NCBI RefSeq assembly: GCF_038452265.1
Contig: NZ_CP151842.1
Location: forward strand, 1,302,001 to 1,366,000
Direction of reading: 5' to 3'
Source: Vibrio diazotrophicus
Lineage (GTDB): Bacteria > Pseudomonadota > Gammaproteobacteria > Enterobacterales > Vibrionaceae
Length of the DNA stretch: 64,000 bases
The stretch's first letter is position 1. Every line of letters starts with the position of its first letter. The notes beneath the pieces are model-generated. The model was not told the DNA's origin. It was given only the letters and a program-made list of their open reading frames with translations, and made no database searches. A program made the position numbers and the translations under genes. Positions 25,949 through 36,039 of the stretch are shown piece by piece.

Positions 25949-27025
25949 TTAACTGTCAGGCATTAGGCGATATATGTTGCCGCTGTCGGTAGTGAAATAG
26001 ATCCAGCCGTCAGGGGAGAGTTTGATATCTCTGATTCGCTCTTGCAGATCTTCCAGTAATCTCTCTTCTTTAATCGCTGATTGGTTCTCATCCATGGTAA
26101 TTACATTGATGTGTGTGAGTTTCAAAGCTCCGGTTAAGAGTTTGCCGTTGAGTTTAGGGTAGCGATCGCCTCGGTAGAGTAATAAACCACTTGGAGCGAT
26201 GGAAGGAATATAAACCTTGGCGGGGGATTCAATACCTTCCGCTTCTTTGCTTTCGCCCACATCTAATGGTCCCCAATACTCCTTACCATAAGAGGTTTTT
26301 GCCCAGCCGTAGTTAGCGCCTTTCTTGATGAGGTTTATTTCATCACCACCGCGAGGGCCGTGTTCAATTTCCCATAAGTGTTGAGTTTGTGGATCAAAGA
26401 ACAAGCCTTGAGGATTTCGGTGTCCATAACTCCAGATCTCTGGGCGTGCATTTCTGACTCCGACAAACGGGTTATCCTGAGGAACCGTACCATCTAAATT
26501 GAGACGAAGAATACTTCCTGCATGGGTAGAAAGATCCTGACCATTGGGCCTTTTACCTCTATCTCCCACGGTGAAAAACAGATGCTTATCAATAAAACTG
26601 ATCCGGCTGCCAAAGTGGCGGGAAGTGTCAGAGTTTGACGTGGTGACCAACAAATTATTCCACTGGGTCACTTTATCGCCATTGAATTTTGCTACGGCTA
26701 ATGTGGTATCTGCGCCAGTATTCGTTCGTTTACTGTAAGTGAAGTAAAACGTTTGGGGATCATAGGGAGAGAGGGCAATGTCAAGCAGGCCGCCTTGTCC
26801 TTGTGCTGCAACATCTTCAATTTGAAGTAATTCCGTCTTTGTCCCTTTGCTCAAATCAACGAGCAAAATTTTCCCATTGCGTTCGGTCACAAAGGCTTGG
26901 CTTTCATTTAAGAAACTTATACTCCACGGTACCAATAAACTTTCCATCACCTTTTCTGCTCGATATTGTGCCTGAGCTGTAATGGAAATTACGCAGAGTA
27001 ATAGAAGCCCAAATCTTTTTTTCAT
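25949..27025 (-). CDS. PQQ-dependent aldose sugar dehydrogenase (YliI/Asd type)
   Basis: The protein has 358 residues from the ATG at 27025; a TTG directly before it is less likely. Residues 1-20 form a cleavable signal peptide (MKKRFGLLLLCVISITAQAQ), so it is periplasmic. The rest is a six-bladed beta-propeller of the GSDH family (LVPWSISFL; GGLLDIALSPYD; HFGSRISF; WSYGHRNPQGLFFD; EIEHGPRGGDEINLI; YGW). The HRNPQG and EHGPRGGDE motifs shape the PQQ and calcium site. Such enzymes oxidise aldose sugars and pass electrons to the respiratory chain. Monocistronic, convergent with the tRNA array. Confidence 0.88.
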   Translation of the reverse strand: MKKRFGLLLLCVISITAQAQYRAEKVMESLLVPWSISFLNESQAFVTERNGKILLVDLSKGTKTELLQIEDVAAQGQGGLLDIALSPYDPQTFYFTYSKRTNTGADTTLAVAKFNGDKVTQWNNLLVTTSNSDTSRHFGSRISFIDKHLFFTVGDRGKRPNGQDLSTHAGSILRLNLDGTVPQDNPFVGVRNARPEIWSYGHRNPQGLFFDPQTQHLWEIEHGPRGGDEINLIKKGANYGWAKTSYGKEYWGPLDVGESKEAEGIESPAKVYIPSIAPSGLLLYRGDRYPKLNGKLLTGALKLTHINVITMDENQSAIKEERLLEDLQERIRDIKLSPDGWIYFTTDSGNIYRLMPDS

Positions 27026-27289
27026 CAAACGTGCTCTTATCTTTGGTTAATACCTGAAAAAGCATAGCTAGGAATGGAAAGAGATGCTTGGTGTGGCGAC
27101 TTCGAATTTGTGTGTAAGTATTTCAAATCTGTCGTATCAAGCAGATAGGAGTGAGCCAATCTGTGCTTCAAATACAAAATTTTAAACATTGCTTAACGTA
27201 TAGTGCTTAACTATAAGACGTTAACATTACATATTTTATGGATATATGAGTGTGAATATTTCGCACTGGTGAAAGGAACAGAAACACAG

Positions 27290-28408
27290 ATGAAGTCGTT
27301 TGAGTGGGATAAGCATTTTGAAACGGGTCTCAGCGAAGTTGACGAACAGCACTTGTATTTGGTCGGGTTCGTTAACCAATACGGAGGACTGCTGTCAGAG
27401 AATAACGTGTCAACAGATGATGTGCGTAAGGCACTGTTTGAATTAGCACGCTATGCCGAGTTTCATTTCAAAGAAGAAGAACAATTGATGCGTAATGCTG
27501 GCATCGCTGAAGAGCATCTCAGTGAACATATTCAGGTTCATCGCTCTTTTATGCTTGAGATTAATAGCATGCAGGCTTTTATTGCCGACGACGATCACCG
27601 ACCAGCAGTTCTGCTACTCGAATTCCTTATTCATTGGTTGGCCTATCATATTTTGGGTATCGATCAGAGTATGGCTCGACAGGTGAAGGCGATTGAAGCA
27701 GGAGAAGATCCTTTCGAAGCCTATAAGCGAGAACAACGCGAAAGAGATGCGGCTATTGAACCACTTCTTAATGCGTTGAATGGTTTGTTTCAGCAAGTCT
27801 CTGCTCGCAACAAAGAGCTGGTACGTTTGAACCAGTCACTTGAAGATAAAGTTGAAGAGCGCACTCGTCAGTTGCATCGCGCCAACAAACAGCTGGAAAA
27901 GCTTTCTTTAACTGACAGCCTGACTTCTTTGCCCAATCGCCGACAAGCGATGCAGCAGCTCCAAGAGTTTTGGTTACGCTCGGTAGAGGAGGGTACCAAC
28001 CTTACCTGTATGATGATCGACGCGGATCATTTCAAACACGTCAATGACACGTGGGGACATGATGCAGGAGACTCTGTGTTGATAGCGGTTTCCCGCTGTC
28101 TAAAACAGAGATTTCGCAACGATGATATTGTTTGCCGCTTAGGCGGTGATGAGTTCTTTGTTATCTGTCCTAATACCGATCTAGAGGGTGGGTTATATAT
28201 CGCACAGCAAGTATTGGAGGAGATTAATCAACTTAAAGTGTCAGTTGGAGAAGACAGTTGGCAAGGCAGTATCAGCGTTGGTGTGGCTCAGTGTGATTCA
28301 GACATGAAGGAATACACAGCGCTAATGAGCCTTGCAGATAAAGCTTTGTACAAAGCCAAACAGCATGGACGAAATCAAGTCTGTTTCGCAAAATTTGAAA
28401 GCATTTAA
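27290..28408 (+). CDS. Bacteriohemerythrin-GGDEF diguanylate cyclase
   Basis: The protein has 372 residues from the ATG at 27290 (AAAGGAA upstream). The N-terminal ~130 residues are a hemerythrin domain, which holds a di-iron site that binds oxygen: EVDEQHLYLVG, HFKEEEQLM, HIQVHRSFML and a later HILGID. A coiled-coil linker (about 165-205) leads to the GGDEF domain with an intact catalytic loop RLGGDEFFV. An RxxD inhibitory site (RNDD) sits at the standard spacing before it. It probably makes c-di-GMP in response to oxygen or redox state and is feedback inhibited. A hairpin terminator begins at its stop codon. Confidence 0.9.
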   Translation: MKSFEWDKHFETGLSEVDEQHLYLVGFVNQYGGLLSENNVSTDDVRKALFELARYAEFHFKEEEQLMRNAGIAEEHLSEHIQVHRSFMLEINSMQAFIADDDHRPAVLLLEFLIHWLAYHILGIDQSMARQVKAIEAGEDPFEAYKREQRERDAAIEPLLNALNGLFQQVSARNKELVRLNQSLEDKVEERTRQLHRANKQLEKLSLTDSLTSLPNRRQAMQQLQEFWLRSVEEGTNLTCMMIDADHFKHVNDTWGHDAGDSVLIAVSRCLKQRFRNDDIVCRLGGDEFFVICPNTDLEGGLYIAQQVLEEINQLKVSVGEDSWQGSISVGVAQCDSDMKEYTALMSLADKALYKAKQHGRNQVCFAKFESI

Positions 28409-28432
28409 ATTGGGGTCAACAGACCCTAATTT
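28407..28432 (+). terminator. Terminator overlapping the stop of the hemerythrin-GGDEF gene
   Basis: An 11-bp stem, AAATTGGGGTC / GACCCTAATTT, with an AACA loop. It shares two bases with the TAA stop codon and ends in TTT. Confidence 0.72.
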
Positions 28433-28548
28433 TATGGCTTAAATAGGCCTGACATTTCATGATTCGAATATTCCTCTTTTTTGTCTAACTTCTATCAAAT
28501 TTTCTTGTTTAATATTTAAACGAAAGTGCAGCTGAAGCGTATTTCAAT

Positions 28549-28577
28549 TTGGCTTTGACGCCAGCTTTCGATACTAT
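28549..28577 (+). promoter_or_regulatory. Candidate pheST promoter
   Basis: TTGGCT (28549-28554) and TACTAT (28572-28577) with 17 bases between them are a plausible sigma70 pair about 120 bases upstream of pheS. Confidence 0.4.
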
Positions 28578-28645
28578 GTACAGCTATTTGAGATATCCCA
28601 AGAAACCCATTCGGTAACTCTTTGTGGCTCCCTTTTTTGGAGTCG

Positions 28646-28667
28646 AAGGAACCCTTTTGGGCTCCTT
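28646..28667 (+). promoter_or_regulatory. Hairpin in the pheS leader
   Basis: AAGGA-A-CCC / GGG-C-TCCTT with a TTTT loop forms a strong stem in the 5' leader of pheS. No T tract follows it. I could not find a Phe-rich leader peptide like E. coli pheM before it. It may affect RNA stability or act in attenuation with the preceding GGCTCC/GGAGTC pair. Confidence 0.4.
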
Positions 28668-28681
28668 ATGGAAACTGCTAA

Positions 28682-29683
<1,002 letters not shown>

Positions 29684-29701
29684 TTCAAGGGTAAATACAC
29701 A

Positions 29702-32089
29702 ATGAAATTCAGCGAATCATGGCTTCGTGAGTGGGTAAACCCAGCGGTTACTACTGACGAACTAACGCACCAAATCACTATGGCTGGTCTAGAAGTCGAT
29801 GACGTACTTCCAGTGGCTGGCGAATTCACTGGCGTAAAAGTCGGTTACGTTGTTGAGTGTGGTCAGCATCCAGATGCAGACAAACTGCGCGTGACTAAAG
29901 TTGACGTGGGTGAAGAAGAACTTTTAGACATCGTTTGTGGCGCACCAAACTGCCGTCAAGGCCTTAAAGTTGCTGTAGCAACTGTAGGTGCTGTACTTCC
30001 GGGCGATTTCAAAATCAAAAAAGCAAAACTACGTGGTCAACCTTCGCACGGCATGCTTTGTTCATTCTCTGAACTAGGTATCGACGTTGAGTCTGAAGGC
30101 ATCATGGAGTTGGCAGAAGACGCAGTTATCGGCACTGATTTCCGTCAGTTCCTAAGCCTAGATGACGTAACGGTTGATGTTGACCTGACTGCAAACCGCG
30201 CTGACTGTTTCAGCATTCGTGGTATGGCTCGTGAAGTCGGTGTTCTAAACCGCGCAGACGTCACTGAACCTTCAGTAGCGCCAGTTGCACCTTCAATCGA
30301 CGATGTTGTATCAATCGAAGTGAAAGCACCAGCGGCATGTCCACGTTACCTTGGTCGTGTAATCAAGAACGTAAACGTTCAAGCTGAAACACCACTTTGG
30401 ATGCAAGAAAAGCTACGTCGTTGTGGTATTCGTTCAATCGATCCAGTTGTAGACATCACAAACTACATTCTTCTAGAGCAAGGTCAGCCAATGCACGCAT
30501 TCGACCTAGCGAAAATTGAAGGTGGTATTGTTGTTCGTCTTGCTGAGCAAGGTGAAAAGCTAACTCTGCTAGATGGCACAGAAGCAGAACTTAATGCGAA
30601 TACCCTAGTTGTTGCTGACCACAAACAAGCACTAGCTATTGCTGGTATCTTCGGTGGTGAAGGTTCTGGTGTAAATGCTGAGACTAAAGACGTTCTATTA
30701 GAATGTGCATTCTTTGCTCCAGACCATATCCGTGGTCGCGCTCGTGGCTACGGTCTGCACACGGATTCTTCAATGCGTTTTGAACGTGGTGTGGATTTCG
30801 CACTACAAGTAAACGCAATGGAACGTGCAACTCAGCTTCTTGTTGACATCTGTGGTGGTGAAGTAGCACCTGTTGTTGCTGTTGAGTCTGAAGCAGACCT
30901 ACCTAAGCCAAATACAGTAACACTGCGTCGCACTAAACTGGATAGCCTGTTAGGTCACCACATTGTGGATGCAGAAGTGGTTGAGATCCTTGAACGCCTA
31001 GGTATGTCTGTTGAAGCAACAGAAGCAGGTTGGACTGCAACAGCGCCAACATGGCGTTTTGATATTGCGATTGAGCAAGATTTGATTGAAGAAGTTGGCC
31101 GTATCTACGGTTACAACAAGATTCCAAACCAAGCGCCGATTGCAGCACTAAACATGAACGCTCAAAATGAAGCGAACCTTCCGCTTAAGCGTGTTCGTGA
31201 TCTTCTTGTTGACCGTGGTTACCACGAAGCAATCACATACAGCTTCGTTGAACCTGAGCAGCAAAAACTGATCGTTAACGATGTTGAACCTCTAATTCTG
31301 CCATTCCCAATTTCTGCGGACATGTCAGCAATGCGTTTAGGCCTTATCCAAGGTCTGCTAAACACTGTGGTTCACAACCAAAAACGTCAACAACCACGTG
31401 TTCGTCTGTTCGAATATGGTCTGCGTTTCATCCCATGTGAGACCGCAGAAAACGGCATGCGCCAAGAGCCGATGCTTGCAGGTGTTATAGCGGGTACTCG
31501 CGGTGAAGAACACTGGGGTATGGAAACAGCAACGGTTGATTTCTTCGATCTGAAAGGCGATCTAGAAGCGATTCTTGAGCTCTCTTCGAATGAAAAAGCG
31601 TACAGCTTTGTTGCGACTCGTCATCCTGCTCTACACCCAGGTCAATCTGCTGCGATTATCGTAGATGGCAAACAAGTAGGTGTGATTGGTACTGTTCACC
31701 CTGAGCTTGAACGCAAGTTTGGTCTGAATGGCCGCACAGTTGTGTTCGAAATCGAGTGGAATGCAATTAACTCACGTGTGATTCCTGAAGCAGCTTCAGT
31801 ATCGAAGTTCCCTTCAAACCGTCGTGACATTGCAGTCGTTGTTGACGAAAACATTGCTTCTGGCGATATCGTAGCGGCATGTTTTGCCTCTGGTGGTGAA
31901 CTTCTTAAAGATGCAAAACTGTTCGACGTATACGTAGGTAAAGGTGTTGAAGAAGGTAAGAAGAGCCTTGCTATCGCACTGACGCTGCAATCCGTTGAAC
32001 GTACGCTAGAAGAAGCGGATATTGCTGCAGCAGTAGAAGCTATCGTTAAAGCGGTATCTGAGCAGTTTGGCGCGAGTCTACGCGACTAA
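29702..32089 (+). CDS. pheT: Phenylalanyl-tRNA synthetase beta subunit
   Basis: The 795-residue protein has an N-terminal tRNA-binding OB domain (about 40-150: [27 protein letters not shown]), the B3/B4 editing domain (about 210-380), the B5 domain, a catalytic-like core and a C-terminal ferredoxin-fold anticodon-binding domain (from about 700: [16 protein letters not shown]). It edits mischarged Tyr-tRNA-Phe. Unlike E. coli, a strong terminator lies between pheT and ihfA, so ihfA is not simply the last gene of this operon. Confidence 0.98.
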   Translation: MKFSESWLREWVNPAVTTDELTHQITMAGLEVDDVLPVAGEFTGVKVGYVVECGQHPDADKLRVTKVDVGEEELLDIVCGAPNCRQGLKVAVATVGAVLPGDFKIKKAKLRGQPSHGMLCSFSELGIDVESEGIMELAEDAVIGTDFRQFLSLDDVTVDVDLTANRADCFSIRGMAREVGVLNRADVTEPSVAPVAPSIDDVVSIEVKAPAACPRYLGRVIKNVNVQAETPLWMQEKLRRCGIRSIDPVVDITNYILLEQGQPMHAFDLAKIEGGIVVRLAEQGEKLTLLDGTEAELNANTLVVADHKQALAIAGIFGGEGSGVNAETKDVLLECAFFAPDHIRGRARGYGLHTDSSMRFERGVDFALQVNAMERATQLLVDICGGEVAPVVAVESEADLPKPNTVTLRRTKLDSLLGHHIVDAEVVEILERLGMSVEATEAGWTATAPTWRFDIAIEQDLIEEVGRIYGYNKIPNQAPIAALNMNAQNEANLPLKRVRDLLVDRGYHEAITYSFVEPEQQKLIVNDVEPLILPFPISADMSAMRLGLIQGLLNTVVHNQKRQQPRVRLFEYGLRFIPCETAENGMRQEPMLAGVIAGTRGEEHWGMETATVDFFDLKGDLEAILELSSNEKAYSFVATRHPALHPGQSAAIIVDGKQVGVIGTVHPELERKFGLNGRTVVFEIEWNAINSRVIPEAASVSKFPSNRRDIAVVVDENIASGDIVAACFASGGELLKDAKLFDVYVGKGVEEGKKSLAIALTLQSVERTLEEADIAAAVEAIVKAVSEQFGASLRD

Positions 32090-32116
32090 TAAGTACTAAA
32101 GCAGTTCACGCATTAA

Positions 32117-32143
32117 AAGCAGGTTATATAACCTGCTTTTTTT
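32117..32143 (+). terminator. Terminator after pheT
   Basis: Perfect stem AAAGCAGGTTA / TAACCTGCTTT followed by a T run, 28 bases after the pheT stop. Confidence 0.9.
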
Positions 32144-32535
32144 CGCCGCTATGATGAGAAACTGACGTGAAATTGTCTCCAGTTTAGGAAAAATGTAATT
32201 TATTGATAAATAGCTAAATTGTTCTGGTCTGGACGCAAAATTTTTTAAAATCACACAATAAGATGAAAATTCTTTAAATTTAAATTATTTAAGGATTTTA
32301 ATGTTGTTTTTGTTTTTCATTATCGGTTTTATAGTTTTAAATTATGCTTATATGGGTATTATATGTGTGTGATTTAATGCTGTTGGAAGTTAAGCTTAAA
32401 TAAAAAAGTTGGCGAAAATCATAAGCTTGGCATACACTTTTCTCGTAAAGCCGATATGTCGTTGATTGGCTAAGCAAAATTGCTCTGGCGCTGTCGTTAG
32501 ACAGCAAGGTTTAACATAGCTTTGAGGGAAGTTTT
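32144..32535 (+). promoter_or_regulatory. AT-rich region before ihfA
   Basis: Nearly 400 AT-rich bases without a gene must carry the ihfA promoter. One match to the IHF consensus (TATCAA-N4-TTA) lies at 32196-32208 on the reverse strand and could serve autoregulation. In such AT-rich DNA a chance match is likely. No small ORF or RNA could be supported. Confidence 0.4.
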
Positions 32536-32832
32536 ATGGCGCTCACAAAGGCCGAATTGGCTGAAAACCTGTTCGAAAAACTCGGGTTTAGCAAACGGGA
32601 TGCCAAGGAAACGGTTGAAGTGTTTTTTGAAGAAATTCGTAAAGCACTAGAAAGTGGCGAACAGGTAAAACTCTCCGGTTTTGGTAATTTTGATTTACGA
32701 GACAAGAATGAACGTCCTGGTCGAAATCCAAAAACGGGTGAAGACATTCCGATTACCGCTCGACGAGTTGTTACGTTCCGTCCGGGGCAAAAATTAAAAG
32801 CCCGCGTAGAGAACATAAAAGTCGCGAAATAG
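32536..32832 (+). CDS. ihfA: Integration host factor subunit alpha
   Basis: The 98-residue protein is almost identical to E. coli IhfA over the DNA-binding core ([44 protein letters not shown]). The Pro of RPGRNP intercalates into DNA at the bend. With IhfB it bends DNA at specific sites, assisting sigma54 promoters, recombination and replication. GAGGGAAG lies before the ATG. Confidence 0.98.
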   Translation: MALTKAELAENLFEKLGFSKRDAKETVEVFFEEIRKALESGEQVKLSGFGNFDLRDKNERPGRNPKTGEDIPITARRVVTFRPGQKLKARVENIKVAK

Positions 32833-32843
32833 TCGCCAGTATT

Positions 32844-32872
32844 AGACCACGCCATATCGCGTGGTCTTTTGT
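32844..32872 (+). terminator. Terminator after ihfA
   Basis: Stem AGACCACG / CGTGGTCT enclosing CCATATCG, followed by TTTTG, twelve bases after the ihfA stop. Confidence 0.87.
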
Positions 32873-32925
32873 TTATATGAAGTGTTATATTAAGTTTCAA
32901 CCACCCCTGACGGTGGTTGATGTTT

Positions 32926-33699
32926 TTATGCTGCTTGAATATGTGTGGTGATATAAGGCTGCCAAGCCTGTTGGTAAAGGTTTTTCGATTCACTACGCAT
33001 ACGTTTTATCTTGGCTGTTTCGAGTGAGGTTAGTGGACGTTGTTCGCGTTTTGCCACACGCTCAATGTGCTGGATTTGTTCATAAAGCTTATGTTCTGCA
33101 CCATTTTTCACATTTGCAATCGCTTTTAAGTGAAACTGCACTTCCGCAATAATACCCGTCTTAGGTAACTCGATCAGAATATTCAAATCACGATAGCCAG
33201 AAGGGGCCGGTGATTTAAAACGATTCTTCACTTTGACAATGGTTGCTTCTTTACTCAGTGACTCATAAGCATCCATAAGGCTGGATACATCGTTCGCTAC
33301 AATGGTTGCTCGCGCTAAATCAGTGATTCGGGCAGCGTTACCATCAAGTTCGGTAATCACTTTTTCTTTGGCTCTGTGGGCGGATTTCACTCCTGCAAAG
33401 TAGGCTTCGGTGGATGTTAATAGCGCGGTACTTTTACATAAGGTTTCGAGTTCTGCCTGCGCATAGTGTGACTTGCTGTAGAGGATATCGAAGTCGTTAT
33501 AGGGTTGATATATGGCTTCTTTCGAAGTGGCAATAGAATACAAGCCGCTTAAGCTGTGTTTAAAGCGCTTAGAGGTGAGTTGATTTTCAAATTCACCGCC
33601 TTGTGCCTCTGCTGGCATGGTAGGGGGCACAGCCGCGAATGCCGGTGCTCGGCTCAATACTAGAAGCATTAGGGCCGCAGTACGTAGGAACTGGCTCAT
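32926..33699 (-). CDS. relV: Small alarmone (p)ppGpp synthetase RelV
   Basis: The 257-residue protein matches RelV of Vibrio cholerae in length and position, next to ihfA. Residues about 100-215 form a RelA/SpoT-type synthetase domain without a hydrolase: K105 in GVKSAHRAKEK, ITDLARATIV with D127 and R130, VKNRFKSPAPSGYRDLNI and E186 in IIAEVQFHLKAI. These residues, offset by two, are those reported as essential in V. cholerae RelV. It makes ppGpp under glucose or fatty-acid starvation, independently of RelA. The first 22 residues look like a signal peptide (MSQFLRTAALMLLVLSRAPAF), odd for a GTP-using enzyme. It is convergent with ihfA. Confidence 0.9.
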   Translation of the reverse strand: MSQFLRTAALMLLVLSRAPAFAAVPPTMPAEAQGGEFENQLTSKRFKHSLSGLYSIATSKEAIYQPYNDFDILYSKSHYAQAELETLCKSTALLTSTEAYFAGVKSAHRAKEKVITELDGNAARITDLARATIVANDVSSLMDAYESLSKEATIVKVKNRFKSPAPSGYRDLNILIELPKTGIIAEVQFHLKAIANVKNGAEHKLYEQIQHIERVAKREQRPLTSLETAKIKRMRSESKNLYQQAWQPYITTHIQAA

Positions 33700-34020
33700 T
33701 CACTCTCCTTGGTTTGTGCTGAAAAATCAAAAGTGGCATTTAAGGGCGCGTTTTTCAGATAGCAAATTTCAAGAAGCTGTAATAATCAAATGGGGCTGTA
33801 AGCTTTGAATTCAATGCAGTTTGCCGACTCAATATGGTTATTGTCTATCAGTTCACATTTTTAGCGTGTGTAGGTAAGAGCATTGATGAGCACTTATAGT
33901 TCCTTACCCGGTTGTAAATGAATGTTTCTGATTATGCGAAATGAGATTTGACTATCTCTGTGAATGAGAAATGGTTACCCTTATGGGCCGAATAAAACCA
34001 AACACATTTAGAGAGCGTTG
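33700..34020. other. Divergent relV/tpm intergenic region
   Basis: About 320 bases with no gene. It must hold the leftward relV promoter and the rightward tpm promoter. I saw no clear operator, riboswitch or small RNA. Confidence 0.5.
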
Positions 34021-34668
34021 ATGAAAGATCCAGAATTCTGGCATAGCAAATGGGCGTCCAATCAAATTGGTTTCCACCTTGATGACGTGAATCCGTTATT
34101 GATAGAACACTGGCACAGAACAGAGCCCAAAAGAGAAGATAAAATCTTTGTTCCTTTATGTGGTAAAAGTGAAGACTTAGTGTGGCTGGCGACAAAGCAT
34201 AATCAAGTGCATGGCGTAGAACTAAGCTCTATTGCTGTTCGTTCTTTTTTTGCTGAGCATTTCTATACTCCGTTAGTGATTCAACTGAATGCGCACCATG
34301 AGTTATATCAGTTTGATGAGCTATCAATTTATACCGGCGACTATTTCACAGCACCTGTAGAGACATATGATATTGTTTACGATAGAGCTGCGCTTGTTGC
34401 TCTGCCAGAAGATATGCGTAAAGAGTATGTAGAACGACTCAAGTCGTTGTTAAATCCGGGTGGACGCATTCTGCTCGTCACATTGGATTACGAACAACAC
34501 GAAATGGCTGGGCCTCCTTTCAGTGTTCCTCAAGAGGAAATAGAGCAATTGTTTGCAGAGTTCTCTGTCGAAAGGTTGCATCAGGACAGTGCCAATCCAC
34601 AGCATCCTAAAAGAGCCAAAAAAGGTTTATCTCGATTTGCAGAAGAGGTTTGGTTGATCAAAAGCTGA
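34021..34668 (+). CDS. tpm: Thiopurine S-methyltransferase
   Basis: The protein has 215 residues from the ATG at 34021; a TTG directly before it is discounted. The bacterial TPMT pattern is clear: [52 protein letters not shown] for SAM binding, [22 protein letters not shown] and [15 protein letters not shown]. Bacterial enzymes methylate thiopurines as well as selenium and tellurium oxyanions. The physiological substrate is unknown. A terminator follows. Confidence 0.94.
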   Translation: MKDPEFWHSKWASNQIGFHLDDVNPLLIEHWHRTEPKREDKIFVPLCGKSEDLVWLATKHNQVHGVELSSIAVRSFFAEHFYTPLVIQLNAHHELYQFDELSIYTGDYFTAPVETYDIVYDRAALVALPEDMRKEYVERLKSLLNPGGRILLVTLDYEQHEMAGPPFSVPQEEIEQLFAEFSVERLHQDSANPQHPKRAKKGLSRFAEEVWLIKS

Positions 34669-34680
34669 ACCCTGAAACAA

Positions 34681-34710
34681 AAATAACCCAGCAATGCTGG
34701 GTTATTTTTT
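34681..34710. terminator. Terminator between tpm and purT
   Basis: Stem AAATAACCCAGC / GCTGGGTTATTT with an AAT loop and a T run. Because the stem begins with AAAT, it may also work for the convergent purT gene. Confidence 0.88.
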
Positions 34711-34759
34711 AGCGCTTAGCCTTCACCGAGAGTGGTGTTGATGGCTTCAGGCGTTTGGA

Positions 34760-35935
34760 TTAGTAAACAATCTTCACGGCTTTCGCGCATTCTAATGCTT
34801 TGTCTACCGCTTCGGTTGTATCTTTACCACGCGCAAGTGCAACACCTAAGCGACGACGACCATCAATGTCTGGTTTGCCAAACAGGCGAATTTGGGATTG
34901 AGGTACTGACAGCGCTTCACCAATGCCTTCGAAGCGAATGTTGGTTGACGTACCTTGACCAAGAATCGCAACTGAAGCCGATGGACCATATTGGGTAATT
35001 TGACCGATAGGCATACCTGTGAATGCACGAACGTGCAGAGCAAACTCAGACACATCTTGAGACATCAAGGTCACTAAACCGGTATCGTGCGGGCGAGGAG
35101 AGACTTCGTTAAAGATAACGTGGTCACCTTTGACAAACAGTTCAACACCGAAGATACCGTATCCGCCGAGTGCATTAACAATTTGCTCTGCCACATATTC
35201 TGCCGCTTTAAGAGCGTTTTCAGACATCGCTTGTGGCTGCCATGATTCACGATAGTCACCATCTTCCTGACGGTGGCCTATTGGCGCACAGAAATGAACG
35301 CCATCTATAGCGCGTACGGTTAATAGAGTAATTTCATAATCGAAGTCGATGAAGCCTTCAACGATAACGCGACCAGCGCCAGTGCGACCACCTTCTTGCG
35401 CATATTTCCACGCAGTCTCAATGTCTGCTTCCGTTTTAATGACGCTCTGGCCTTTGCCTGAAGAGCTCATTACCGGTTTACAGACACATGGAATACCCAC
35501 ATGTTGAACCGCTGCGACGAAATCCTCATAGTTATCAGCAAACTTAAACGGAGAGGTCGGCAAAGAAAGCTCTTCAGCGGCAAGACGACGAATACCTTCA
35601 CGGTTCATGGTAAGGCGTGCTGCTCTCGCTGTCGGAACTACATTCAAGCCTTGTGCTTCAAGTTCAACCAACTTTTGAGTTGCGATAGCTTCAATTTCAG
35701 GAACTACGTAGTCAGGCTTTTCTAGTTCGATGATCTTTTGAAGTGCTTCACCATCAAGCATGTTAAGAACATGGCTGCGATGAGCGACTTGCATTGCCGG
35801 GGCATCAGCATAGCGGTCGCATGCAATCACTTCCAGACCTAAGCGTTGACATTCAATTGCCACTTCTTTGCCAAGTTCACCAGAGCCAAGTAAAAGTACA
35901 CGGGTTGCATTGTCACGTGTAGCAGTCCCAAACAT
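34760..35935 (-). CDS. purT: Formate-dependent phosphoribosylglycinamide formyltransferase
   Basis: The 391-residue ATP-grasp enzyme uses formate and ATP to formylate GAR in purine synthesis, an alternative to the folate-dependent PurN. Features include [42 protein letters not shown] at the N-terminus, the ATP-grasp loop [12 protein letters not shown] and [25 protein letters not shown] for Mg-ATP. A PurR-type operator lies 68 bases upstream of the ATG. Monocistronic. Confidence 0.97.
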   Translation of the reverse strand: MFGTATRDNATRVLLLGSGELGKEVAIECQRLGLEVIACDRYADAPAMQVAHRSHVLNMLDGEALQKIIELEKPDYVVPEIEAIATQKLVELEAQGLNVVPTARAARLTMNREGIRRLAAEELSLPTSPFKFADNYEDFVAAVQHVGIPCVCKPVMSSSGKGQSVIKTEADIETAWKYAQEGGRTGAGRVIVEGFIDFDYEITLLTVRAIDGVHFCAPIGHRQEDGDYRESWQPQAMSENALKAAEYVAEQIVNALGGYGIFGVELFVKGDHVIFNEVSPRPHDTGLVTLMSQDVSEFALHVRAFTGMPIGQITQYGPSASVAILGQGTSTNIRFEGIGEALSVPQSQIRLFGKPDIDGRRRLGVALARGKDTTEAVDKALECAKAVKIVY

Positions 35936-36002
35936 AGTTATTCCTTTTTAATTCTGTAGTAGTCACTAAAAACTGCCGTCATCATACTGGAATATCTCGC
36001 AA

Positions 36003-36018
36003 AAGCAAACGTTTGCGC
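36003..36018. promoter_or_regulatory. PurR operator upstream of purT
   Basis: AAGCAAACGTTTGCGC fits the PurR consensus ANGCAANCGNTTNCNT at all but the last base and is palindromic at its core. It is located at the purT promoter, where repression by PurR with hypoxanthine or guanine is expected. Confidence 0.75.
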
Positions 36019-36039
36019 GGTTTTCCTCTACTAGCGATA

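Noticed and set aside
32196..32208. IHF site as proof of ihfA autoregulation
   Set aside because: It is a single consensus match in very AT-rich DNA. It is mentioned in the region note but not called as a separate site.
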